DNA from: Effrenium voratum
Taxonomy: Eukaryota > Sar > Dinophyceae > Suessiales > Symbiodiniaceae
Assembly (NCBI GenBank): GCA_963377175.1
Contig: CAUJNA010000170.1
Location: 1-64,000, forward strand
Direction of reading: 5' to 3'
DNA: 64,000 nt
Below are positions 1 through 12,700 of the stretch, piece by piece. Position 1 is the first letter of the stretch; each line of letters begins with the position of its first letter. The position numbers and the translations under genes are program-made. The notes beneath the pieces were generated by a model. It did not search any database and was not told where the DNA came from. It saw only the letters and a program-made list of their open reading frames with translations.

Positions 1-383
1 GAAGACCCTTTGGGTTGTAAGCAAAGGTTCAGACTTGTTGTTTGGCCACTCAGCTCAAGAAGCGAGTTGGTTGGGCAATGCAGGAATGACCTTGTCAGAG
101 AAGCTTCCGCTTTTCCCGGGGCATGGTTGGTTGGCGTGAGTCCTGTTTTTGCATCTTTCTTTCCCTGCATCGGTTTCTGGCCGCCCTTCCCACAAGGTTC
201 CAAGGCGGCTCGAGTTTCTGCCGGGATGATTGAATTTGTGGGGCCCGGGGCCCTTTATGTTAGGGACTAATGTAAACGCCGGATGTAACACAAAACCTGG
301 TTGGTGCGGGTTCAGATAACTTTTGGGGAGCATCCCCCCTATTGATAGATAGAGCCGGCTTATTCATCCGAGGTCAACATTCC

Positions 384-490
384 TTGGCGCATTTTGCTTG
401 GATGTTAGGACTTTAACTTTTTGCCAACTAATGGGTTTTCCATTAAACCACTAAAAGTTAAAAACTTGGCGGGGGAGCAGAAAACAACCG
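384..490 (+). repeat. dispersed introner-like repeat, copy 1
   Basis: This copy shares the core TTTGCTTGGATGTTAGGACT, then TTTTTGCCAACTAATGGG and AAACCACTAAAAGTTAA, with copies at 7197-7312 and 51379-51527. The CCAACTAATGGGTTTTCC and ACCACTAAAAGTT parts can fold on each other. The third copy fills a whole 149-nt intron of the transporter gene, so the family may be an intron-creating element. Confidence 0.6.
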
Positions 491-1794
491 AGCATTGGTG
501 CTGATGGCGACTGCCGATTCAGGTTCACCCTGCAGGTGGTAGGCGTCCTTGGCGCGTGCCCGGAGGACGGGTGGAGCCATTCCTCGAAAAAAACAAAAAA
601 ACAAAAAACAAAAACGCGCTTGGGTAGAGAATTGGCCTCCCACCGACTAACATGGAAGTGCATAGACCCCTGTAGAAAGACTACTTCGTTCCTCTTGGAA
701 AGGGGGGTTCCGCATTTCCATGTTTGTTGGTGGGAAGGTGCCAGGTTTGCCCTTTTCTACCCTTCCAGGGTCTTTGAAACCCTTTGTCGGGGGACCTTTT
801 GCGATACCGGGTAAACATGGGTAAACCATTATAGGCCTATCTGGGCTGGTTTGGAGCAGAGTTCAGGACGCGTTCCGGAGGGGTTCGGAGGGTTTCGGAG
901 GGTGGTGGGGATATTATATCCTGGGCTTAGGAATCAGCCAAACACTTTCCATGAGAATGCCGGGGTACGCAGCTCATGATATATCCGGTGGATTTTGGGG
1001 CTGCAAAAAGCGTGCGCCTTGGAGACCCTGACGCGAATTGTTGGGCCAGGCTGGGGAAACATGGGTTTAGCCACGCACGCCTGGGCCGGAGTGTTCAAAG
1101 AGTTTTGGTTCAAACAAGTTTACAAGGGGATTGCCAACCCCACCCTGCTTGGTGCACTATGGGCTCTTTGATTGAGAGCCCTGTGGGTTGAAAACTCTTT
1201 AGAATTCGTTGACAGGGAGGGTCAGGTCGGCTCTGTGATGATTTCCCGAGCAACTGACCTGGCTGGAAAGTGTCAGGGAAGAAGCATGGAAAGCGATTCC
1301 AGTGAAAGGCATTTCAGGCTTCCTCCTAGTACCATAGGTCCAAAGCAAAGGTGCCGACAACCACAGCTGCTTTTTGGAGAGCTGCCCCAACCCCCCCCCC
1401 CCCCACAGCTTGGCTTGTACGGGCCTACCGACCCCAAAGCTTGCAGGGGCAGAACAGGACTTACGGCTGGAACTCACTTCTGATTCGCCACCAAAAAGTC
1501 GCCTTCCGCTTTTTGGCCACCAAACCTTTTTCCAAACCCAGAATGTGGCAAGCTCCAAAGTCCAAGACGCCAGGCCAACTCAAGCCCATCCAAGCCTTCC
1601 GGGATCCGCTGGTCATCCGCCGCTCCTTTTTTCGAGAAAAAAAGAAAGAACACGAAAACGAGGACCCGGAGATCTGCTTCGAGCGGCTGGTGAAGGCTGC
1701 AGCTCCAGGCACGCGAAAAGCCAAGGGAATGTCGGATTTTGTCGCGTTTTTTTGGAGTACCAAAATTTATCGAAATCGGGGGTATCCTAAACTT

Positions 1795-1880
1795 GGTGGG
1801 TTTAGTGGTTGGATTTCCATATAAACCCACTAGAAGTTGGTTGCTTTTAGCAGGGGATCTGAGGGCAGCCCAGTAAAATG
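1795..1880 (+). repeat. dispersed hairpin repeat (TTTAGTGGTTGG type)
   Basis: TTTAGTGGTTGGATTTCC followed by ACCCACTAGAAGTT and then TTTTAGCAGGGGATCTGAGG. Close relatives lie at 3363-3440, 48290-48370 and 53605-53695. The GGTTTAGTGG and CCACTAAAAG halves are partly complementary, as in a miniature inverted-repeat element. No target duplication could be defined. Confidence 0.5.
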
Positions 1881-3878
1881 AATGTTTGGTTTCCTTTGGT
1901 TGCCCCTTAAATACCTACCCGCCAAAAGGGGTCCACCATTTTCAGAACCCCCCACATGGGAACATCGTGTCCCCTGCAAATTAAGTGGAATGGGTTGGGG
2001 TGTTCCCCAAAAAAGGCGAAGGAGTCCTTGGGACTTTAGTCACTTTGTCGGTTTGGACAATCGGGGTAGCAAAACCGCCGGGAATACGAGCGCAGGTTGA
2101 ATCGTCCTTGTTTCCATTTACCGATCGGGCAACCCATTTTGGGGTTACCCTGTTTTCAACGCACGTCCAGGTGTTTGTTTAAAGGTACCTTTTGGAGAGG
2201 ACTTTAAGGGATACTAAGGGGGGGGAGGCGGGCCCGCGGTCCTCGCTTTCTTGGGCCCAACGTGGCAGTTTCTTGACTAGAAGCCACCTTGAAGTTACTG
2301 TAACTGTTGAAGGGGAAATTCGGCGATCCATGTCAAAAGCCAATTCCGCTAGGAACTAGATGAAAGTTGTCCCGTTTTTATAGCGGGCCTACCGATTGGG
2401 CAGGGGGGGTGATTTGAGCTTAGCATCGTGCACACTTTGGTCCACACAGAAAACAAAAAAGCTTGCAACATCCTGTGCGAAATTGGTTTATCTCAAAATA
2501 GGCGAACACCCTTTTAGGGTAGCATCCCTTCGATTTCCATTTGAAGCCATCCAAAGAAAGTACCCCAAAGCTTGGTTCCTCATGTGACATTTGGTACCGT
2601 GTCAGCTTCTAGAGGGGCTCTTTGGTTCCAGAGTGAGTCCTTGGAGATCTCAAGATGCTGGAATGGAACCCAAAAAGGTGGTCCCTCTATAAACTAGAAA
2701 TTATACTAGGTTGGCGTCCGTGCTAATCCGATAGGTTTCGATTTTGAGTTTGTTGGGGATGACACGCAGACATAATATGGCATCGACTTGACATGTTTTC
2801 CCGGTTTGGTCCACATTTAAAATACGGGTTGCAAAACGCGAACCTTTTGTTCCGGGTCCTTTGCTTGCAAGTGAGGTTAAGCTGAATTTTCCTATTCATC
2901 TCATGCGGAGTTGCCGGCTGCCCCTATCCCCATATCCCAATACATGCTTTCCTGTACGGTGCAGGGATGGCCCCTGCCTAACTTATCAGCTGACTGTAGA
3001 GTTGCTGGCTATGCTTCTGGGCGTGTTTTTTCTTGCCATGCTCTCGCCCCTTGGATCGCTCCTTGTTTCTATTTGCACAGATGCGGTGTGCTGGACTGCT
3101 CCAACGAAAGCTTAACTACAGAGTTGGCAAACTGTGACAACTTGGGAGGTTCCAACTGGTTTTGCTATGTTATTTCTGACTAGTGAACTCATCTTGTTTA
3201 TATATATATATATGTATGTTTTCTCTGACTGTATATGTGATTTCTGACTAGTGAACGCTGCTTTTTTTCTGACGAGTGAACTCAGCAGGTCAGCATGTCG
3301 GGTCAAGGGATTTCTGCCATTTTTGATCACTTGGTGGTTCCCAGCCGTCCGGTTCCTTTGGCTTGTAGTTGCTTTTTAGTTGGTTTAGTGTTTGGGTTTA
3401 TTTGAGCAACAGTTATGCACTTTCAGCAGGGGATCAGTTTGGACGATCGGCATGGTCCAGCATGTTTCCAACGAGATGTGTTTTTTTTCCTTTTGAGACA
3501 CAATCAATGAAGTAGCAGAGATTGACAGGCCTCACGTCTTAGCAAGAAATGGGGTATTGATGCTGTGCCAGTTTGTTTCGCGGTGTTGTTTTGTCAACTG
3601 GAGTTTGCTGCATGAGAGAGTGCCTTGGCCAAAATCAAGCGTGAAAATGGGTATAGGAGAGGGACGTCAGTACTGAATGAAACACCCCTGCGCTGATTCT
3701 CTGCATTGGCACCAAAGAATCTGTGCTCCAATGCGCTTGCTTGACCATATTTTATTGTTTGCTTGGGGAGGCCTTCTGCCCAGTTTCCCCTGTAATTTTG
3801 TCCGGGGCTCAGGTAATCTTGGTTTCCTAAACTCTTGCTTGCCGAGCTAAGTTGTTTGGGGATGTTGCTCCTTCACAG

Positions 3879-4015
3879 TTGAAGCGGAGTTCGTTCAACA
3901 TGTGAACGAGCTGCGGTCAGCGGCCAAGAAGGAGAAGCGTGCTTGGAACCCGCTCGTTGGGTCCCATGCGGGCTACGTGGCCGCGTTGAACAAGGCGACG
4001 GCGTCGCCCAGATGG
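3879..4015 (+). CDS. possible exon of an unidentified protein
   Basis: Read from 3879, the frame gives about 45 residues of ordinary, charged, helix-like protein (EAEFVQHVNELRSAAKKEKR, then AWNPLVGSHAGYVAALNKAT), unlike the surrounding sequence. The preceding CTTCACAG could be an acceptor, but it is AG|T, whereas every accepted exon of the transporter starts AG|G. A GC donor could follow at 4016. I do not recognise the protein. It could be an exon of an upstream gene, an early exon of the transporter, or a fragment of a mobile element. The downstream continuation runs into a microsatellite and is not coding. Confidence 0.3.
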
Positions 4016-4287
4016 GCGCCACCCTCCACTGGTCCACAAGGGCGCATTTGGCGTCGCATTCCGCGTGGAGCAGAAGACAGAGTCCTGGTGGTGTTTCTGC
4101 TGGTGGCAGCGATGCACACCTCACATGACCCATCTTATCGGCTACCATTCCCCCAACAAGACACACGTGGTGTTTTAGTGACTTGCTACAAACTCTTTCC
4201 GGCAAGCTGTGAAACTGCGAAGTCGGCTTTGTTTGCTTGTAGAATTTCTGGGGGATGTGTTTTGTGTGTTGGATTGTTTGATTGTGT

Positions 4288-4413
4288 GCTTGTTTGTTTG
4301 TTTGTTTGTTTGTTTGTTTGTTTGTTTGTTTGTTTGTTTGTTTGTTGGTTGGTTGGTTGGTTGGTTGGTTGGTTGGTTGGTTGGTTGGTTGGTTGGTTGG
4401 TTGGTTTGCCTGT

Positions 4414-4506
<93 letters not shown>
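4288..4506 (+). repeat. compound tetranucleotide microsatellite
   Basis: Three successive pure tetranucleotide tracts: (TTTG)n to about 4344, (TTGG)n to about 4405, and (CTTG)n from about 4417 to 4506. Each differs from its neighbour by one base of the unit. All frames on both strands are open, which creates false ORFs of poly-VCLF or NKQT type. Confidence 0.95.
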
Positions 4507-4507
<1 letters not shown>

Positions 4508-6671
4508 CTTTTGTTTTGTGTCTTTGTTTGATTCGCAAGCGAGCAACTGAAGCAACCACCCGTCAACCACACAGAAAACAACAAAGGGAAAGACACCTTC
4601 GCCATAGACAACAAGGCAACGCTACACAGCAATCACCAATCCATCTCCATTCATTCATCCATCCACCAGTCAGTCAGTCAATTAAACGAAATGTGTTTTC
4701 CTTTGGGAATTGATGTTCAAAGGGCAAGTATAAGTAGAAGGTTTCCAGTAAGCGATTTCCGGTCCACTGGCAAGTTACCGTGTATGCATGCTTTGGCAGA
4801 ATAGATATTGGTATATACGTATCTAACGCATATCTATGTATATATATATACACATACACATAGTAAACATACAATATGTCTTGCAAATTACATCGCGAAC
4901 TCAGTCGTTGGTTTGCGGCCTCCGGCCCTATGACGAAGGTTCCTTTCATAGCTTTCCCTTTTTTGGCTGGTTCACGTTTTGTTGTGATTTGGGCGTATAC
5001 TTGCTTCAACATGTCACTCACGCTAGTGCTACATATTGCATGTGTTTAGGACATGAAAAGCAATCCAGCTGAAAGTCATGAGGCTGTTGCATACTTTAGT
5101 ATATGTATACGGGTCTGTGCTTTTCCGGTTGGTATACTGCAATGGGAAGCAACGAGGAACGCCATTTTGTGGGATCCAGAACCTCAATTTGACACATGGC
5201 CATTCCCCTTGAATTCAGTCGCCACCAGTAAAACAATGGTTGGTTTGAAATAACCACCATTGTTTCAAACCACCATTAAAACAGTGGTTGGGTTTATATT
5301 TCACCACTATTGTGTGCCTAAGGATTGTCATCATCCAAAGTGTGTTAATTTGGGCCTTTCTTTCAATGGGAATCGGCAAGGAACCCTAGGGCACAAGCTG
5401 CTGCGTGTAACTACCTTGGGGTTTGGCAGCTCCAGTGACGAAGTCTGCTTGCCCGGCAGGCAGCGCATTGCACCTCTGGTTTGGTGCGGCCTGCGCGCTT
5501 GAGGGTTCCGTGAAGGATTTACCCTAGGGTTGAGAACGCCCCCAAGAAGAGAAAGGCCCAAGCAAACCCCAATTTGGATGACAATCCTGAACGGTGAACA
5601 GTAGTGGTGAACTTATGAGCCCCCATTGTTTTAATGGCAACTGAATCCCAGGGTATACATTTACGCCAGAGAGAAGGCATCTGAACCCCAGCCGATTTAG
5701 AAGAGCCCTGTGCAAAACCGGTTTTTGGATGCCTGTGCTGCAACCCTGCCGTATTTTTGGTGCCCTTCTGGCCGTATTTAGGGTCCTTTCTGCAATGTTG
5801 CGCAGCAAGCGCCGTGCTTTTCTTTGTGCCTGGGGTACAAGCAGCGCAGCCCATGAAGGCTTGCCAAACCAAGTTGCCCCAAGGCTTCTTAAGGTCTCAT
5901 ATTGGGGGGGGGGGAGCCAAGGGTGGTTCCCTTAAATACCTAGCGGGGGTCCATGACTATCCATTTGTTTCCGCAGTTGAAAAGGTGTCTTACCACACAT
6001 GCGGAGACGACACTGTTTCATGACACAAGCGGAGACAACCGACACTCTTGCAGGTGTTTTTCCCTCAGCTTTATTTGAGGTATTTTGGCTTCCGTTTTCG
6101 GGATGTGGACAAACTCCGCTGGCCATGGGGAAACCAAGGTTTCTTCCCGGCGCGCTTCCGGGAAAATTGGTTCCGCCGCTTGTTTTTTGTGGGAAGACCT
6201 ACCCCGTTTTGCATTGGACCATGTTTCTTCCCCCGATTGTTGTTGAAATTGAGTGTGAGTCTCCCATGTTCTGAGTGCCGATTTCCATTGTTCCGAGCCC
6301 CCACCATGAATCCCATGCGGCAGTGCCATCATGAAGAACCAGACTTGGTGAAGGTTGATAAGGCCGTTTGTTTCAGTCAAGGAAGACCGTGTCCTGTTTG
6401 ATTCGCGTTCCCATGAGGACAATCGCCATGGATTCACATGCAATGTCCTGCCGCAGCTTTAGCAACCAAGACACAAACTGCCATGGAGCCACGGGCCGAA
6501 TCGTTGACAAGTTCACCACTGGCGACAAAAAAACACATGGACCACAATCCACTTGCACTGGTTGATACGATTAGCCGCTGTTCCTCCCAAGCTTCCCTTT
6601 CAGAATTGCCACTGCATGCAGCAGATGTTATTTTTCAGCCGGTTTTGGCACACACAGTTAGCAGCCACGAG
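4507..6671. other. non-coding region upstream of the transporter
   Basis: Contains short TA/CA-rich runs near 4830-4870 and a candidate miniature inverted-repeat element (5212-5650). No coding segment is supported before 6672. Confidence 0.5.
5212..5650. mobile_element. candidate miniature inverted-repeat element
   Basis: The left end reads ATTCAGTCGCCACCAG then TAAAACAATGG. The right end is nearly its reverse complement (CCATTGTTTTAATGGC, then AACTGAAT). Just inside the left end, AAACAATGGTTGG and CCACCATTGTTT form a second hairpin. There is no coding capacity. A clear target duplication was not found, so the exact ends are uncertain. Confidence 0.35.
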
Positions 6672-6760
6672 ATGTCGGACTCCAGCGACAGCGAGATCTA
6701 CGAGAGCAAGCCCGATCTGCCCAGGTGGCGCCGAATTCTGGGCCCCAACCTCAAGTTGGA
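6672..6760 (+). CDS. SulP exon 1 (probable start)
   Basis: The ATG at 6672 opens an acidic, serine-rich cytosolic leader ([19 protein letters not shown]) that runs to ...NLKL plus two bases of a Glu codon. The donor is GC at 6761. Joining to exon 2 gives KLEILCGLTV, which parallels KTDILAGITV of bacterial SulP proteins. A pyrimidine-rich stretch and CACACAGTTAG lie just upstream and could serve as spliced-leader acceptor. The frame is open upstream of the ATG, so an earlier start is possible. Confidence 0.65.
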
Positions 6761-9700
6761 GCGCCTCGATTCTGATCGACTCCATCGCCCGGGAGGGTTT
6801 GGTTTTATGGTTTGTCGGGGACTCGGATCGTTTGGTTTTTGTTTGTTCGGTGGCTCGGATCCTAATATGCGTTTCATGGGATCAATGTTGTTTTTCCAAC
6901 AGCTGAGATCGGATCCATTTGCGTTTCAGAATATGTATCATGTTCCCCTGTTGGCTAAGGAAAGCTACGAGTCACGAGTGGAATATTTGTGGTGGAATAC
7001 TTTTCATGTGTTCCCCAGCCGAAAGCGATGGGGTCTAAGCGCAGATAGGCTCTGGGGTGGTCTCTGCGGTAAGAATCTGCGAGGGTTCTGCGAGGGTTCC
7101 GCAAGGGTTGCAGGGATGCACGTGGTGGTTCCGAGGGTTCCGGGGATCACGGGACGGTTCCGGGGAGGGTTCCGCGAGGGTTCCAGTATAGCACTGACCC
7201 TTTGTTTCATTTTGCTTGGCTGTTAGAACTTTAACTTTTTGCCAACTAATGGGTTTTCCATTAAACCACTAAAAGTTAACTTTTAGCAGGGGAGCAGATT
7301 TCGCAATCGAGGACCATTGCAAGGGGTGTGCTGTGTTTTCCGCATCTGCAGATCTCACACGGGCGTGTCGTCGCTGTTGGGGGTATCACCTCAGCTTATC
7401 CAGAGGGTCTGAAGCAAGGGTTGGTTGGGATGGTGGGCTATGCTGGGGATCCCAAATGTTAGATTGCAGGGTATAGACTTGGAACAGGGTCAGAACATTT
7501 TTGTTACTTCCTGTGCACCCCAGGTGTGGACCACGCAACGGAACCTAAACAACCATGAAAAGTAAACCCGGATGCCATTGGTCATTTGGAGGCTGCCTTA
7601 CATATAAACCACAGGTCCCCCCGAAGCAAAACTTGAGGCTCAATCCCTTCTGCCCTAGCCATCGACGAAATCTGTCCTTTTGGTTTTTCCCCATTTCAAA
7701 GGGGGACAGGTCCCTCAACGGTTCCGCACCTTTCCCTAGCCACTTCCCCAAGGATACAAGTTCCTCAGTGTCCGCACCATCGCTTTCCCAGATTTGAGTT
7801 GACACCCCCATCAAACACATGGGGTTTGCTGTTGGTTTGCCTTTACAACCATCCCAAAAACAAACACAGCAACGGCCTCCGAGTGGTGAAACCTGAGCAA
7901 CGGTCAATGTTCACCGCCAACTACTGCAAAGCAAATGACAGGGGGTACACGCAAATCCCAATTACCACGAGGACATCGGGGTGAAACCTCACCAAATTCC
8001 AGTGTTTGAGAACACACAGGTTTTGACCCAGATGATCAACACCCAGGTCTTCTTGGATCAATCCCTACTTGTTGTGCATCAACCCCCATTTGTGTTTTTA
8101 TCCCCTCTCCGTTTTGGTTTGGACCAACACACATTTCGTTGGATCATCTCTTTATTTTGGATACACCTAAACTACCACCCCGCCTAAACACCTCTATAGA
8201 AAAACCCTAGACACCCCCCTACAACCCCTCTGTCCTCTTTTTGCATCACCCCCCCCCATCTATTGATCACCTGTTTTTTGGGATCACCCCCATTCGTTTG
8301 AGTTTTGGAGTTTTTTGGATTCCCCCAATTATCATGATTTGTTCTCCCCGATTATTTGGAGTTTTTCTTTTGGAATCCATTTTTTGGAAGAATTTATCAC
8401 CCCTGTTTTTTGTCACCCCCTTTCTTATCACCCTCTTTTTATCACCCCCGATTTCTTTTCGGATGAATCCCCCGTCGTTCGCTCGGGCCAAGGATTTTGT
8501 GCGGCCTGACGGTGGCCTTGGCCCTGGTCCCCGAGGCCATCGCCTTCGCGCTGGCGGCGGGGCTGCCGCCGGACGTGGGGCTCAACTCCGCGTGGCGCGG
8601 GCACCGGTCGTTGGGGCGGCGTCGTTGCCGAGGGGTTTGGGAGGTTTGGGAGGCGGCGTTTGTTTGTTTTTTTGGAGGGGGGAGGGGCGGTTTGGTGGTT
8701 TTCAAGGCAAACACAGGCTGTTTTTGGATGGGGCCAGCACACCAAGAAGAACCACAATTGTTTTTTTTGTGGAGACCCCCCCATTAAATGCCTTCGGTGT
8801 TCCTTTCGGTTTCAGGAAACCATGAAAAAGGGGATCCCCTCAAAACAGGGCGAGCCACCCGTACTGCGTAAAATTGGGGGGTTGTTGGGCTTGGGGGAAT
8901 TGCGATAGTTTGTGCAGTTTTGCTACGGCGTGTTTGTGAGTTGGGGCATGTGGAAATGACTATGGACGGGGCGAATGTGGCCTTGCTAGTCCCTAGCATG
9001 GAATCGCAAGGTTTTTGGGAACGAAGCTGGGTCTCCCCTTCAGGAAAACCACTCTGGACGACGGTTCATAGGGGCTCGTTTCCTAAGAACCAGCGAGTTG
9101 TATAGCCAGGATCATCGCGGTGGTGACCGCCATCTTTGGAGGCGTGACACAAAAATTGGCTGTGAAGGGTTGACACGTGTTTTCTGGGGTCTCCGAAACA
9201 AAGCCAGTTGAGTTTTTAGGGCAGACTAAAAATATGGAACAGAATCCAGAAGATATTCCCACTCCCCGAGTTCCTGGACTTGATATTTTGTTCTTCGGTA
9301 AAACAATCTTCAGTGGTAAGCAAGTGGACGTTTTGTTTTGCCAATCCACTCAGGATGTGCGTATTTGTCCTGCAGTTCAGATGCGGACCAAGTTCTGGGC
9401 TCATGTGTAACCATGCTCATGGTACGTGGCCGAGCCCCTTTCCTTTCCTCCTCCAAAGGCCACTTTTGCCGTCCCTCTAAGGGCCTTTGTTTTTGTTTGA
9501 CGTCGAACAACTTCAAGGGCTGTTCCCCACTTTAGCGAGTCCCACCTTGTGTCGCGGAGTTTTACTCTGACTTTCCTTACTCCGCCTGGCGGCCCCCCTG
9601 TGTTTAGTTCTGGTTTCCGGCGCAGCTGTTCTTTCAAGCTTCTTTTGGGCTTTTGAGGAAATAGCGCCAGGGTAGGACATGAATCTACATAATATTTTTC

Positions 9701-12700
9701 CTACCCAACGTGCAGCTATGAGTGTAAGAGCAGAGGCGCAGTTATCACCGAAGCAATAGGCAGTCAGGGTAACACTATTGTCAGAAACACCCTGGCTGTA
9801 TCTGGCTATTTTGCTGGGACGAGCAACTGAGCAGGGGTCATCTATTTTCCCGCAGACAACGAGCAAACAATCAAATGGGAGGTTTCCAATCACCAGCCAG
9901 ATGCAGTATGTGATTGTTTGCCGTGTTTTTTTTGTTTTTTTTGAAATAAATATATTAATATATATATATATAAATACGGGTATGGGTCAAAATCGGACCC
10001 TCAAAAGGGCTTCGGTTTTAAAATGTTCAACCTCAAACAGATGCAAACCTATATTCAGCTTACCCCTCAAATTGGTGGTTTGGATTTGGATTTGTGGATT
10101 GGGGATTTGAACGGGTCCCTGGTTCTTGAGGGTAAATAGGAACCACCCCGAAAGACCTCTCGGGGGTGCCAATCCAACCCGAGAGGGACGCTGATATCTG
10201 GGTGTGTCAACTTTTTTCCAGGTTGGACCCCTGAAAATGGACTTGTGGCTTTCTTGTTCCTTGAACCCACCCAGCCAAACAGGGCTCCTTAAAAGACATA
10301 TCCATGTTGCAACCATTTGACACATGTGGCTTTTTCAACACCCAAGTAAAGTTGGACACCACCAGAAAACAAGTTGCAATGTTCGATCGGTGTATAATGC
10401 CTCCGGATCCCTGCCAAAATGTGTTTCCTTTTTCTCAGGAAACAAGACACACAGAGGCTTCCGGAAGGCCCCGATACATGGAGCCAAGTCTTCCAAACTG
10501 CTTGTGTTCGCCTGGAAAGTCCGCATGAGAATCCAATCCCCACTCAAACAAAGCTGAAACAATGGGGTGGTGAATTCACCCACCCCAAATTGTTTGGCTC
10601 AAACAAAGCTGAACAAATAGGGTGGACAATTCACCGACCCCCAATTTTTGTGGGATCAACTCCAAATCGGTTTAAGGACCACAGCCATGAGAAAGTTGCT
10701 TAGCAGGTCGTCCGGCCATGATCTGCGGCGCCACGGGGTCCCTGGCGGTGCTGGTGCCTGGCACTGTGGCCATGCCCCACGGAAACTCGCCTTGAGCCGA
10801 TCGAGGAGTTCGTTCCAGCGGGTCCCCGGTCCCCCGTGCCGTTTTTGGATGGGGCCCCGAAAAGGGCGCCCAAAAAAATCCGGGGGCGGGGGGGTGGTCA
10901 TATTCTTTTGACGGCTTCTGGTGATCAAAGTCAGAAACTCGGGTTGGTTCCCTTGAACTCACCACTTGGAGGTGACTTTTGATTCTGGTAAAATCACGAG
11001 GGCCACCGAAAACGGCCACCAAAAATGGGGCTTCCAAGTGCATCCTAGGTACTTGGACCCCCAGGGATACAAATTGGATCAAAGTGGCGTCCTTCGGAAA
11101 AAGGTTTGGTCAGACATGGACGGGCTTTTGAAAACAGGCTCTGTAACATTGGCTGAACACATAAGCTCAATTGGTGGTTTCCGTTTGGCGTCCCAAAGCA
11201 GACATTTCGGCAGGAAACAGTTTCTCATAAATCCGCCAAGTTCCGCTTATAGATCCTGGGGTCATTCAAAAAAGAGGGCAGTGGGGGGCTGTTTGGAAGC
11301 CAAAAGCCCCCTGCTTTGTGGGTATGGGTTCTCTCTAAAGTGGGTTGCGCGCCGCGTATATTCATGAATCATGGCTTCCCATTATCTTGGTCGGGGATAG
11401 CAATCGACCCCTCATAGGGAAGTAGGATCACCATGACCAGGGTGTGTCGATTTTGGAGGGCGCCCCTTTTTGGTGGCTAGGGAAACCAAGAGGAAAGCCA
11501 CCATTTTGGGGGTTCTAGACAAACCCATACGGAGTGACAATAACACCAAGAGCTGAACTAGTCATAGCACCTTGACCAGCGTTCACCAATAGAACCACCA
11601 CCACTATAGAGACATCACCATTTCGTTTGATAGAAGTACCAACATCACACGACAGTATTCGTGGTGTTGATTAGTTGGTTTGCAAAAGTCCCAGGTGTTG
11701 GTTGTTTCATTCTAGGTTGCCGTTTGTTGGTTGATAGAACCATGGAAGTTCCGCAATGGCGCACTGGCGCATAAAGCAATGAAGTGCTGAAGTTCTAACT
11801 AGGCCGTTGCATGGCAAGACGCAAGGGTGAGAGCTTTGGGGGTGATTGGAGGGCAAGCTTGATTTAATCAGTGCCCCCTGTGAAAGGCCAATCGGAGAGA
11901 TGAGGAAAACTTATATATGGTGCCGTGGTCTTTGGTTGGGTTTGGTTGGTTGCCTGCTTGGTTGGTTGCATACCTGACTGCCCGGCTGGCTGTTTGGTTG
12001 GTTGGCTGGCTGGCAGGTGGCTGGCTGGTTAGTTGGCTGGCTGGTTGGTTGGTTCGTTGGTTGCTTGCAATGTGGGTTGGATTCGGATAGTAGAAACCCA
12101 GTATCTTGTGCTGAACTCTGTGCGTGATATCGGTGTTCAGGAAACCGGTTAAGGCCCTAAAAGGTTCCTACATCTGAGCCACTTGCTCAAAACCCGGGTA
12201 AAGGGGCCAGTCCCAGCCAGAAATTAGTGGAAATATCCGCCTTTTAGTTTTCTTACCTGGGTTTCATTAGACCATATGAATGCCTGGTTTTCATTGTGAC
12301 TCACCTGCGGACATTTTTGTTTTCCTCCCGCAGGCTGCTCGCTGCTAGGCTTCCGGTTTCCTGTTGGATTGCCTCAAAGGCCCAAGCTTTGAGCGAAAGG
12401 AACCTGGCCCTGATCCCAGAAAGTGTCGGCGGGCGTGCGGTCAGTTTTGTACCACATGTTTGTTTGCAATCTGCGCCGCAACGTTGTTGTTTCAGGCACA
12501 GCTGTTCAGCCACCCCCAGCAGGCGCGTCACTTTTAATGTCGCACTCTTAGCGATATCCCCGCACTCTTAGCGATATCCCCCGCCTGCCACGCGGGCCCA
12601 AAATCGCAGTTCTGCATTTGGTCCACGAAGGCGTCTCTTTCGCACGTTCCGCGTCACTTTTGATGTCACACTCAGAAATCCGCCACGCCTGCCACGCGCA

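Larger units (their letters stand above)
1..3878. other. non-coding region with dispersed repeats
   Basis: No reading frame here has convincing protein character. The stretch holds two copies of dispersed hairpin-type repeats (384-490 and 1795-1880), a third related copy near 3363-3440, a poly-C run near 1390 and a short TA run near 3200. It could be intergenic, or intron sequence if the transporter gene starts further upstream. Confidence 0.6.

Noticed and set aside
3873..4632. Long open frames on both strands (poly VCLF, NKQT, ASKQ)
   Set aside because: They translate the tetranucleotide microsatellite; a 4-bp repeat without stops is open in every frame.
8241..8825. 194-codon frame over SulP exon 2
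   Set aside because: It reads the exon in the wrong frame; the SulP motif is in another frame bounded by splice sites.
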